Both the position numbers and the translations under genes were made by a program. The notes below the pieces were generated by a model. That model was not told the origin of the DNA and searched no databases. It saw only the letters and a program-made list of their open reading frames with translations. 64,000 nucleotides of DNA. Origin: Clostridium sp. UBA1056 (GTDB taxonomy: Bacteria; Bacillota; Clostridia; Clostridiales; Clostridiaceae). Below, piece after piece: positions 26,770-35,241 of this stretch (position 1 is its first letter; every line of letters begins with the position of its first letter). Location of the stretch: the NCBI GenBank assembly GCA_002316385.1, contig DCDL01000004.1:209588-273587 (forward strand), written 5' to 3'.

Positions 26770-27471
26770 CTAAGCTTCACCAAAATTTAATTCTTTAAGC
26801 AACTTCTTTAATGCTCTTTTCTCTATTCTAGACACATAAGACCTTGAAATTCCTAATATTAAAGCTATTTCTCTTTGAGTTTTGGGTTTACCATCTATTA
26901 ATCCATACCGCATTTCTATTATCTTTTTCTCTCTTTCTTGAAGACACGTTTCCAATATAAAATATAGCTTTTTCACTTGTATCTTGTTTTCCACCACTTC
27001 CAAAATAGAATCCTTATCACTACTTAATATGTCCATAAGAGATATCTCATTTCCTTCCTTATCTAGTCCAATTGGATCCTGTAGGTAAACTTCACTTTTA
27101 ATTTTCTTATTATTTCTAATAAGCATAAGAATCTCATTCTCTATACATCTTGCGGCGTAAGTTGCTAGCCTAGTTCCCTTGTCCATATCGAATGAATCTA
27201 TAGCCTTAATTAGCCCCACAGTTCCTATGGATATTAAATCATCCACTTCTTTCCCAGGAAATGAATATTTTTTAACTATATGTGCTACTAATCTTAGATT
27301 TCTTTCAACTAAGACACACTTTGCTTCAGGATCTCCATCTTTTAATCTCTGTAAATATTCCTTTTCTTCTACTTCTGTAAGTGGTTGTGGAAAAGAATTG
27401 TTTCCCGAAACATATCCTGTAAGTAAGGCATATTCACTAATTACGTTCAATAACCAACTCAAGCAAAACAT
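26770..27471 (-). CDS. sigK: RNA polymerase sporulation sigma factor SigK (intact)
   Basis: Sigma-K controls late mother-cell genes. The 233 residues include a hydrophobic pro-sequence of about 20 residues (MFCLSWLLNVISEYALLTGY), region 2 (TRLATYAARCIENEILMLIRN) and region 4 (TQREIALILGISRSYVSRIE). The reading frame is continuous; there is no skin element interrupting it as in C. difficile or B. subtilis. The SD GGGGGAG precedes the ATG. SigE shares the fold, but the pro-sequence and the QPLTEVEEKEYL start identify SigK. Confidence 0.95.
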   Translation of the reverse strand: MFCLSWLLNVISEYALLTGYVSGNNSFPQPLTEVEEKEYLQRLKDGDPEAKCVLVERNLRLVAHIVKKYSFPGKEVDDLISIGTVGLIKAIDSFDMDKGTRLATYAARCIENEILMLIRNNKKIKSEVYLQDPIGLDKEGNEISLMDILSSDKDSILEVVENKIQVKKLYFILETCLQEREKKIIEMRYGLIDGKPKTQREIALILGISRSYVSRIEKRALKKLLKELNFGEA

Positions 27472-27733
27472 TTATGCTCCCCCTAATAGTGCTTATTATT
27501 ATAATATGTTCTCTCAGGGAGAAAAGTGACTATATTGAAATATTTATTTAAATGAAAAATTTAAAATTTTAGTCATATTATATTCTTTATATATTTATAT
27601 AAAGTTATATATGGCTTACCTATAGTAATATAGTAACGATTCCATAATTCATGAAAATATAAATGAATCCTCTAAATAAGTTCAATTAAACTTTAATACC
27701 ATATCAACCTTATCTAAAATTATCCTCACTTAA

Positions 27734-29389
27734 CTATAGATAACTTTCCTTAATTAAATTTTCTATAATATCCTTAAATACAGAACATGCAACTTGGCTA
27801 CTTCCATTCATTTCCTCTATTTGTGGTAAATATATAACCATTGAATAATACTTATTTTTATAGTTAAAAAAACCTGCGAACCATCCGTCAGAGCATTTTT
27901 TCTCTCCTTCAAAATATTCAGTAGTTCCTGTTTTACCTCCCACCTCTAAATTATCTATTTTAGCATTAGTTCCTGTGCCTAAATCATCATTTACTACCCC
28001 TATCATGCCTTCCTTAATTATATTAGCAGTACTTTGGCTAAACACTTCTTTAGATTTATTTTCATACTTCTTTAATATTTTACCATCTACATTTATAATT
28101 TCCTTTACAATTTTAGGTTGAATATATTTACCACCATTAACTACAGTATTAGGAATTGTTAGTGCTGCTAATGGTGTAGTTCTCACCGTTTGGCCTATGG
28201 ATGTATTAGTAATAATGTCTAAATTATTTTCTTCCTTATATCCTTCTATAATCCCACTTTTTTCATCTTGAAGATTTAATGTCTTATTAAATAATCCTAG
28301 TTCATTAGATAATTCATATATCCTATCCATTCCAACTTTCCATCCAATTTGTGCAAAAGTATCATTAGATGATGCTATATATGCCTGTTGCATATTATAT
28401 GAACCCAATTTTTCAATACTTTTAGGAAAAATTCCATTCAAATAAAACTTTTCATCTATTCCTATTAATTGATTTTCTAAAGCAGATTCATATACTATAG
28501 TTTTAAAGGTAGAACCAAGCAAGAATCCATTACCACTAGGAACTCCAATATTTACATTTGATAAACTATCATCTTTCTGTGCCATAGATAGTATATTACC
28601 CGTATCACTTTCCATTAATATGGCCCCAATTTGCCCATACTTCTCATAATTTTTACTTCTTAAAATTTCTTCTATTTTTCTTTGGATATTATAATCTAAA
28701 GTTGTAACTACATTAGCATTATCTTTAGTATCACTAAAAACTTCTTTGATTATATTACCACTAACATCTTTTTCAAGTTTTAACTGTTCTTTTTTATTAT
28801 TCTTTGTATATTCATATATTTCTCTTTCTAAAGTTCCTTCATCTTTTAACTGTGAATTATCAGAATACTTTACTCCGCTAGCTAATATATTTTTTATATT
28901 CCAATCATTACTCTTTTTATACTCAGTATATTCATATAAATATACTCCTCGTACAGCTTCTACAGCTTTTAACTTTTCATAGCACTCTTTATCAATTTCA
29001 TATTTTTTATTCCCACTTCCCATTTCATATTGAAGTAAAGATACATCATAATCCTTATTATAACCTCGTAGTATATATGAAATATTTTTCATTGGAATAA
29101 AAGCTAACTCCTCATTCAATGTATAAAAAGTTATCGGATCTATTACTGCATAATATCTTAATGTACTTTCAAAAAGATTCTCATTATTTCTATCAAGCAA
29201 CTTAAAATTAACATTATTTATGTCCTCTTCATAATAATATTGCTCGTTAGCCGATACCGAAAGAGCTGGACCTTCCATTAGTTGGACATGAACAAGTCTT
29301 ATAATTAATCCCATAAATGTTACTACCATCATGGATAGAAATATATAATTTCTCACAGTTACTTGTTTCTTGTTACTTTTACGAAACAA
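27734..29389 (-). CDS. Class B penicillin-binding protein (transpeptidase)
   Basis: This is a peptidoglycan transpeptidase with an N-terminal membrane anchor (about residues 12-35), a dimerisation-type domain and a C-terminal penicillin-binding domain. All three active-site motifs are intact: STFK at about 303-306, SSN near 349-351 and KTGT near 486-489. The longest frame begins at a GTG (29398), but that GTG lies within the SD itself. AGGAGG is eight bases before a TTG at 29389, giving MFRKSNKKQ and 551 residues. The SD sits inside a terminator-like hairpin (29396-29432). The position beside sigK suggests a sporulation or elongation role (SpoVD/PbpA-like), which is inference. Confidence 0.85.
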   Translation of the reverse strand: MFRKSNKKQVTVRNYIFLSMMVVTFMGLIIRLVHVQLMEGPALSVSANEQYYYEEDINNVNFKLLDRNNENLFESTLRYYAVIDPITFYTLNEELAFIPMKNISYILRGYNKDYDVSLLQYEMGSGNKKYEIDKECYEKLKAVEAVRGVYLYEYTEYKKSNDWNIKNILASGVKYSDNSQLKDEGTLEREIYEYTKNNKKEQLKLEKDVSGNIIKEVFSDTKDNANVVTTLDYNIQRKIEEILRSKNYEKYGQIGAILMESDTGNILSMAQKDDSLSNVNIGVPSGNGFLLGSTFKTIVYESALENQLIGIDEKFYLNGIFPKSIEKLGSYNMQQAYIASSNDTFAQIGWKVGMDRIYELSNELGLFNKTLNLQDEKSGIIEGYKEENNLDIITNTSIGQTVRTTPLAALTIPNTVVNGGKYIQPKIVKEIINVDGKILKKYENKSKEVFSQSTANIIKEGMIGVVNDDLGTGTNAKIDNLEVGGKTGTTEYFEGEKKCSDGWFAGFFNYKNKYYSMVIYLPQIEEMNGSSQVACSVFKDIIENLIKESYL

Positions 29390-29432
29390 TAAAAACACCT
29401 CCTTTAGTATAATCTTTGACTAAAGGAAGGTG
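29390..29432 (-). terminator. udk terminator that also covers the PBP ribosome site
   Basis: On the minus strand CACCTTCCTTTAGT (29419-29432) pairs with ACTAAAGGAGGTG (29396-29408, one bulged base) around a 10-nt loop, followed by TTTTTATTGTTT. It lies 45 nt after the udk stop. The 3' arm contains the AGGAGG (29398-29403) of the following gene, so it may act both as a terminator and as a translational block on any read-through message. Confidence 0.75.
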
Positions 29433-29476
29433 TTTAATACCAAAATTTGAAAGTTGTTTATATTGATCTATATTGT

Positions 29477-30103
29477 TTATTCTTGTCTTGCTAAAATTTG
29501 ATGGATATTTCCTTTAATAACCTCTATAGCTACTTTATTGTGTCCACCTTCTGGTATAATAATATTTGCATACTTCTTAGTATTCTCTGTAAATTGCTCA
29601 TGCATTTGCTTAACTACTGTTAAATATTGAGTTATAACTGAATCGACAGTTCTTCCTCTTTCATTAATATCTCTTACTAATCTTCTTATAAATCTTACAT
29701 CTGCATCAGTATCTACATATATTTTTATATCTAGCATATCTCTAAGAGCTTCATCCTCAAGAACAAGAATTCCCTCTACTATTATTATTTCTCTTGACTC
29801 CACTGGTACAGTTTCTTTCTTTCTGTTATGTACCTCAAAATCATATTGAGGTTTTTCAATAGATTTACCATCAATTAAAGATTTTAAATGATTTACTAAT
29901 AATGTTGTATCAAAGGCATATGGATGGTCATAGTTTGTCTTTACTCTGTCTTCCATAGTTAAGTGGCTTTGGTCCTTATAATAACAATCTTGCTCTATCA
30001 TCGCTATACAATTTTCATCAAAGCTTTTGCATATTTCCTTTGCAATAGTGCTTTTTCCTGAGCCAGTTCCACCTGTTATTCCTATTATAATTGGACGTTT
30101 CAT
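29477..30103 (-). CDS. udk: Uridine kinase
   Basis: The enzyme phosphorylates uridine and cytidine to their monophosphates in pyrimidine salvage. The 208 residues have the P-loop GGTGSGKST (11-19) and the family substrate segments (YYKDQSHL, NYDHPYAFD, YDFEVHNRK). The length is normal. The ATG overlaps the stop of the U32-family gene by one base (TAATG). The order trmR, U32, udk matches B. subtilis yrrM-yrrN-yrrO-udk. Confidence 0.96.
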   Translation of the reverse strand: MKRPIIIGITGGTGSGKSTIAKEICKSFDENCIAMIEQDCYYKDQSHLTMEDRVKTNYDHPYAFDTTLLVNHLKSLIDGKSIEKPQYDFEVHNRKKETVPVESREIIIVEGILVLEDEALRDMLDIKIYVDTDADVRFIRRLVRDINERGRTVDSVITQYLTVVKQMHEQFTENTKKYANIIIPEGGHNKVAIEVIKGNIHQILARQE

Positions 30104-31329
30104 TAAACTTCCTCCTTAGCCTTTATTATAATATCATTTTCCTCTAATTCTTCATCAACTTTAGCAGTATATATCATTTTTGCGCTAGGTGCTGATTCAA
30201 TTTTATTTCCTTTTTCATCGTGAAGGTCTTTTAAAACAACTTGTTTATTCTCACCTACTGGTCTCATAACCTCAACCTGAGCTCCCTCAATTACTTTATT
30301 TCTATGTTCAATAGTAACTATTCCTGTATCTTTATTATAATCCTTAACAATACCTACAATATCATAATTTCTCACGTAAGCTGAACTGTCCTGAACTTGT
30401 TTATTTTCCTCATTTAAATAAAATCCAGTGTAATATTGTCTATGGCTAGGTTTATTTAAATCTTCTAACCATCTTGGATTAAATTTATAATCTGTTGGGG
30501 ACTTCATATATTCATCTATAGCTTCTCTATAAGCTTTAACAATACTTGCTACATAGTAAGTACTCTTCATTCTACCTTCTATTTTAAATGATAGTGCTCC
30601 AGTTTCCATAAGTTCTGGAATATGCTCAATCATACATAAATCCTTAGAGTTCATTATGTAAGTTCCTTTATCATCCTCAACAATAGGATAATATTCTCCC
30701 TCACGCTTTTCCTCTACTAGGTGATACTTATATCTACATGGTTGCGCACAAGATCCTCTATTAGAATCTCTTCCTACCATATAGTTAGATATAAGGCATC
30801 TTCCAGAGTAAGCCATGCACATGGAGCCATGAACAAATATCTCTAAATCCATAGTTTCAGGTATTCTATCTTGCACCTTTTTAATTTCTTCAAGGGATAA
30901 TTCTCTAGCTAAAACAACCCTTTTAACTCCCATCTTATGCCAAAACTCACAAGTCTTCCAGTTAACTGTATTAGCCTGAGTGCTTAAATGCAACTCCATA
31001 TTTGGCACTGTTTCTCTAGCCATCATAATTATACCGGGGTCTGAAACTATAATTGCATCTACTTTAGCTTCATATAATTCCTTAAGATAATCTTCTAGAC
31101 CTTCTAAATCTTCATTATGTGGGAATACATTTAAAGTTACATAGACTTTTTTACCCTTTGAATGAGCGAACTCTATTCCTTCTAATAATTCTTCATTACT
31201 AAAATTATCTGCAAAAGCTCTAAGATTTAACTTGCTTCCACCTAAATATACTGCATCTGCTCCAAAGTTTATTGCTGCTTTAAGTTTCTCCAAGTTACCT
31301 GCTGGAGCTAATAATTCCGGTCTTTTCAT
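30103..31329 (-). CDS. trhP: U32 peptidase-family protein, probable tRNA U34 hydroxylation factor (TrhP/YrrO-like)
   Basis: The 408 residues carry the U32 signature (EIFVHGSMCMAYSGRC) and nearby cysteines (GSCAQPCRYKY) likely to bind an iron-sulfur cluster. In B. subtilis and E. coli such proteins (YrrN/YrrO, TrhP) are needed to make 5-hydroxyuridine at the tRNA wobble position using prephenate, rather than acting as proteases. AGGAGG is seven bases before the second ATG (31329), used here; the first ATG is only one base from the SD. The start overlaps trmR by 35 bases. Proximity to the methyltransferase that completes 5-methoxyuridine supports the tRNA role. Confidence 0.85.
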   Translation of the reverse strand: MKRPELLAPAGNLEKLKAAINFGADAVYLGGSKLNLRAFADNFSNEELLEGIEFAHSKGKKVYVTLNVFPHNEDLEGLEDYLKELYEAKVDAIIVSDPGIIMMARETVPNMELHLSTQANTVNWKTCEFWHKMGVKRVVLARELSLEEIKKVQDRIPETMDLEIFVHGSMCMAYSGRCLISNYMVGRDSNRGSCAQPCRYKYHLVEEKREGEYYPIVEDDKGTYIMNSKDLCMIEHIPELMETGALSFKIEGRMKSTYYVASIVKAYREAIDEYMKSPTDYKFNPRWLEDLNKPSHRQYYTGFYLNEENKQVQDSSAYVRNYDIVGIVKDYNKDTGIVTIEHRNKVIEGAQVEVMRPVGENKQVVLKDLHDEKGNKIESAPSAKMIYTAKVDEELEENDIIIKAKEEV

Positions 31330-31978
31330 TTTCATTCCTCCTGACTGTCAGTGCTATACCATCTCCCATTGGTATTACTGTTGTAAGTAAGTTTTCATCT
31401 TTTGAGATTGTTTCCATGTATTTCTTCATTCTTTTCACTATAGTAATTTTTCTTTTTATCATCAGGTCTTTACATGCAACCATCCCTCTAAATAATACAT
31501 TATCTGATATAATTATTCCATCCTTTGATAACATTCTTATGCAATGAGGTAAAAACTCACTATAATGTCCTTTTCCTGCATCCATAAAAATTAAATCATA
31601 TTCATCGTCTAAACCTTCAAGAATTTCTAAACAATCACCTTGTACTATTGATATCTGATTATCTAAACCTGTTTTTTTTATATTTTCAGTTGCTATAGTT
31701 ACCATTTTTTCATCTCTTTCAATGGTAGTTATAGTAACATTATTTTCTGATGCTAAGGACATTAAAATGGAGGAGTATCCTATCGCTGTTCCAAGTTCAA
31801 GTATTTTTTGGGGTTTTTTCATGTTAATCATAAACTCTATTAATCTAGCAGTTTCCTTTTGAACTATAGGTACTGCGTTCTCTTCCGCAAAATCTTCTAA
31901 TTCTTTTAATATTCCTTTAGAATCTCCTATGAGACCTCTTAAGTACTTTTCCATATAATCATATGTAATACCGCTCAT
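31295..31978 (-). CDS. trmR: tRNA 5-hydroxyuridine methyltransferase (TrmR/YrrM-like)
   Basis: A class I SAM-dependent O-methyltransferase of the YrrM family; TrmR methylates 5-hydroxyuridine to 5-methoxyuridine at tRNA position 34 in B. subtilis. The SAM-binding motif ILELGTAIGYSS and the metal-site region IFMDAGKGHY are visible. The open frame runs back to 32071, but GGAGG lies five bases before the ATG at 31978, giving MSGITYDYMEKYLRGL and 227 residues, near the family length. The more general name is caffeoyl-CoA-type O-methyltransferase. Confidence 0.85.
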   Translation of the reverse strand: MSGITYDYMEKYLRGLIGDSKGILKELEDFAEENAVPIVQKETARLIEFMINMKKPQKILELGTAIGYSSILMSLASENNVTITTIERDEKMVTIATENIKKTGLDNQISIVQGDCLEILEGLDDEYDLIFMDAGKGHYSEFLPHCIRMLSKDGIIISDNVLFRGMVACKDLMIKRKITIVKRMKKYMETISKDENLLTTVIPMGDGIALTVRRNENEKTGIISSSR

Positions 31979-32126
31979 ATCTTCCTCCATATAATTCCTA
32001 TATAATTTACTCTTTAACTTATTTACTATATTCAAAATTCTAATATCTATGTCATATAAATTCTTTATCAACCATATAATAATTACATAGTATAAAGTAT
32101 TTCTAATAAGATATTTATAGCATAAA

Positions 32127-32157
32127 GTTATAAGCTCAAAATTATTGAGCTTACAAC
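32127..32157 (-). terminator. Terminator after mltG
   Basis: A 13-bp stem (32127-32139 with 32145-32157, one G-T pair) with a 5-nt loop lies 29 nt past the mltG stop and is followed by TTTATG, a short T-tract. Confidence 0.7.
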
Positions 32158-32185
32158 CTTATATGCTTATACTAAATTTAGTATT

Positions 32186-33175
32186 TTAATATCCTAATTC
32201 TTCTAACTTGTTCATAAAATCCACATCATTATTAGTAAAATAATGATGCATTTTATCTTTTTCTAGAACATAAAACAGATAATCTGTACTTTCAGGACTA
32301 GCTGCTGCAGAAATAGATGCTAATCCTGGACTAGATATAGGCCCTAATGGTAATCCATCATTTTTATAAGTATTATAAGGTGAATCTACCTCTAAATGCT
32401 TATACAAAACAGTATCAACATGCTCACCTAAAGCGTATATAACTGTAGCATCAATCTGTAGCTTATTCATATTATCACTCTTTAACCTATTGTATATAAC
32501 CGAGGAAACTAATGGTCTTTCTTCATCCACCCTAGTCTCATTTTCTATAAGAGAAGCTATAGTTATTATATCGTAAACATTAGCTCCTTCAGGAATAATA
32601 CTATTGATCTTAGAATTAAAAGCATTATTCATAGTAGCTATAACTTCATTAGGTTGAACTCCTTGATTAAAGAAATATGTATCAGGAAATAAAAATCCTT
32701 CTAAATCATACCTTCTTCCTTCCTTTGCTGGGATATAGTCTGGAGCTGGATATTCTTTTACTGCTTTTAAAAACTCATCCTTAGTAAATAATCCCTTCTC
32801 CTCAAATAATATAGCCATTTTTTCTATATCATATCCCTCTGGTATAGTTACAGATATAGAACCTTCATTGTTTTTATTTTTCAAAACATCTATCAGCTCA
32901 TCTAAACTAGACTTCCCTGATACCTTAAAAGTTCCTGGTACAAGCTCTACTGAAGTGTTATGCAACCTCATATACACCTTAATTAGATTTTTATTTTTTA
33001 TAAAACCCTGACTATCTAATCTATCTAATATGTTGTAAAGAGAATCCCCTTCGTTTACAACTATTGTAATTTCTTCACCCTTGAATGGAGCCTTTGTCAC
33101 ATAATTGTAATAAAAGCCACTAGCTGTTAATATTGCTATCAGCACTATCACAACTATACCTACAATTTTCTTCAT
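32186..33175 (-). CDS. mltG: Endolytic transglycosylase MltG (YceG-like)
   Basis: MltG cleaves nascent glycan strands at the outer face of the membrane. The 329-residue protein has an N-terminal membrane anchor (about residues 3-25), a LysM-like region (GDSLYNILDRLD) and the catalytic domain with the conserved glutamate in ASLIENETR followed by EERPLVSSVIYNRL. The length is normal. It lies between typA and trmR, the same neighbourhood as yrrL in B. subtilis. Confidence 0.93.
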   Translation of the reverse strand: MKKIVGIVVIVLIAILTASGFYYNYVTKAPFKGEEITIVVNEGDSLYNILDRLDSQGFIKNKNLIKVYMRLHNTSVELVPGTFKVSGKSSLDELIDVLKNKNNEGSISVTIPEGYDIEKMAILFEEKGLFTKDEFLKAVKEYPAPDYIPAKEGRRYDLEGFLFPDTYFFNQGVQPNEVIATMNNAFNSKINSIIPEGANVYDIITIASLIENETRVDEERPLVSSVIYNRLKSDNMNKLQIDATVIYALGEHVDTVLYKHLEVDSPYNTYKNDGLPLGPISSPGLASISAAASPESTDYLFYVLEKDKMHHYFTNNDVDFMNKLEELGY

Positions 33176-33199
33176 ATTACACCCCCATGAATAGAAATA

Positions 33200-35023
33200 T
33201 TATTTCTTTAATGCTGCTCTCTTTCTTAGGGTTGGATCTAGTATTTTCTTTCTTAATCTTATAGTTTTTGGAGTAACCTCTACAAGCTCATCAGATGCTA
33301 TAAATTCTATACATTGTTCTAATGACATATTAGGTACTGGTATTAATTTTAGAGCATCATCTGATCCTGAAGATCTTGTGTTTGAAAGATGCTTTTTCTT
33401 ACATACATTTACTTCAATATCTTCATTTCTAGAACATTCTCCACAAACCATACCTTGGTATACTGGTACTCCTGGCCCTATGAATAACCTTCCTCTTTCT
33501 TGTGCATTGAATAGTCCATATCCAATAGATTCTCCAGATTCAAATACAACTAAAGATCCTCTACTTCTTTCCATTATGTCGCCTTTATATTTCTCATAAC
33601 CAACTAAAACGTGGTTCATTATTCCATTTCCTCTAGTTTCAGTCATAAACTCATTTCTTAATCCAATTATTCCTCTTGATGGAACTTTAAATTCAAGCCT
33701 TGTGTATCCATTGACAGCACTAGTCATGTTAATCATCTCTGCTTTTCTAGGACCCATCTTTTCCATAACAACTCCCATATACTCTTCTGGTACGTCCATT
33801 GTTAAGTTTTCCATAGGTTCTAAAAGTTCTCCATTTTCATGTTTGTATATAACAGATGGCTTAGATACTTGGAATTCATATCCTTCTCTTCTCATAGTTT
33901 CAATAAGAATTGAAAGGTGAAGTTCTCCCCTTCCACTAACTTTAAATGAGTCCGCTGAATCAGTTTCTTCAACTTTTAAACTTACGTTAGTTTCAAGTTC
34001 TTTCATAAGTCTATCTCTTAAGTGTCTAGATGTAACAAAGTCTCCATCTTGACCTGCAAAAGGTGAGTTATTAACTATAAAGTTCATACTAAGAGTTGGC
34101 TCGTCAATATCTATAAATGGTAACGCTTCTGGATTTGCAGCATCAGCTATTGTTTCTCCAATATTGATACCAGGAATTCCTGATATAGCTATAATATCAC
34201 CAAGTTGAGCTTCTTCTACCTCAACTCTTTTTAATCCATCGTAAGTATAAACATTTGATACTTTTACATTTTTCTTACTTCCGTCCTTGGACATTTGAGC
34301 TACTGTTTGATTCTTTTTAATAGCTCCTCTTTCAATTTTACCTATTCCAATTTTACCAACATACTCGTTATAATCTATTGATGTTACAAGCATTTGTAAT
34401 GGCTCGTCTATGTAACCTTTTGGTGGATGTACTGTTTCGATTATGGCTTCGAATAATGGAATCATATCTACAGCTTCATCTTCAAGTTCAGCTACAGCAA
34501 CCCCTTCTCTTGCAGATGCATATATAACCTTAAAATCTAATTGTTCATCTGTAGCACCTAATTCTACAAATAAGTCAAAGATTTCATCTATAACTGCTTC
34601 TGGTCTTGCATCTTTTCTATCAATTTTATTAATAACAACCATTGGAGCTAATCCAAGTTCTAATGCTTTTTTTAGAACGAATTTAGTCTGTGGCATAGCA
34701 CCTTCATAGGCATCTACTACAAGTAAAACACTATCTACCATCTTAAGTACACGTTCAACTTCTCCACCAAAATCAGCATGCCCTGGAGTATCTATAATGT
34801 TTATTTTTACTCCATTATACATTACTGCAGTATTTTTTGAAAGAATAGTAATTCCTCTTTCTCTCTCTAAATCATTTGAGTCCATAACTCTTTCTTGCAT
34901 TACTTCATTTTCTCTAAAAACTTTACTTTGCTTTAAAAGCGCGTCTACTAAAGTTGTCTTACCATGGTCAACGTGGGCTATTATAGCAATATTTCTTATA
35001 TCTTCTCTTGTATATAAATTCAT
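33200..35023 (-). CDS. typA: Translational GTPase TypA/BipA
   Basis: A ribosome-associated GTPase of the EF-G family involved in 50S assembly and stress adaptation. The 607 residues contain G1 AHVDHGKTT (16-24), the switch G-motif DTPGHADFGGEV, NKID, an EF-Tu domain II and the BipA-specific C-terminal domain. The start is ATG with GGAGG. It is followed 24 bases later by mltG. Confidence 0.97.
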   Translation of the reverse strand: MNLYTREDIRNIAIIAHVDHGKTTLVDALLKQSKVFRENEVMQERVMDSNDLERERGITILSKNTAVMYNGVKINIIDTPGHADFGGEVERVLKMVDSVLLVVDAYEGAMPQTKFVLKKALELGLAPMVVINKIDRKDARPEAVIDEIFDLFVELGATDEQLDFKVIYASAREGVAVAELEDEAVDMIPLFEAIIETVHPPKGYIDEPLQMLVTSIDYNEYVGKIGIGKIERGAIKKNQTVAQMSKDGSKKNVKVSNVYTYDGLKRVEVEEAQLGDIIAISGIPGINIGETIADAANPEALPFIDIDEPTLSMNFIVNNSPFAGQDGDFVTSRHLRDRLMKELETNVSLKVEETDSADSFKVSGRGELHLSILIETMRREGYEFQVSKPSVIYKHENGELLEPMENLTMDVPEEYMGVVMEKMGPRKAEMINMTSAVNGYTRLEFKVPSRGIIGLRNEFMTETRGNGIMNHVLVGYEKYKGDIMERSRGSLVVFESGESIGYGLFNAQERGRLFIGPGVPVYQGMVCGECSRNEDIEVNVCKKKHLSNTRSSGSDDALKLIPVPNMSLEQCIEFIASDELVEVTPKTIRLRKKILDPTLRKRAALKK

Positions 35024-35060
35024 ATTTTTCCTCCAAAATTTTATTTTAATAATAAACTAC

Positions 35061-35092
35061 AAAATAAAATTGGATACTTGAGTATCCAATTT
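35061..35092 (-). terminator. Terminator between rnjA and typA
   Basis: A perfect 12-bp stem (35067-35078 with 35081-35092) with a 2-nt loop is followed by TTATTTTG on the minus strand. It is 150 nt past the rnjA stop and 38 nt before the typA start. Confidence 0.7.
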
Positions 35093-35241
35093 AAATTAAC
35101 TATTTCAATTCTAATATTATGTGGATAAAAAGTCAATGTTATTAAAACATTATTAAATTCCAACATAGAATAGATTTATCATTAATTACTATTTGTGTAA
35201 TGTATTTTAAAGTAATTAATAATAGTGAAAAGTTTAAATCA

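Noticed and set aside
27179..27529. Plus-strand frame of 116 codons opposite sigK
   Set aside because: It is a shadow of the conserved sigma-factor regions and has no start signal.
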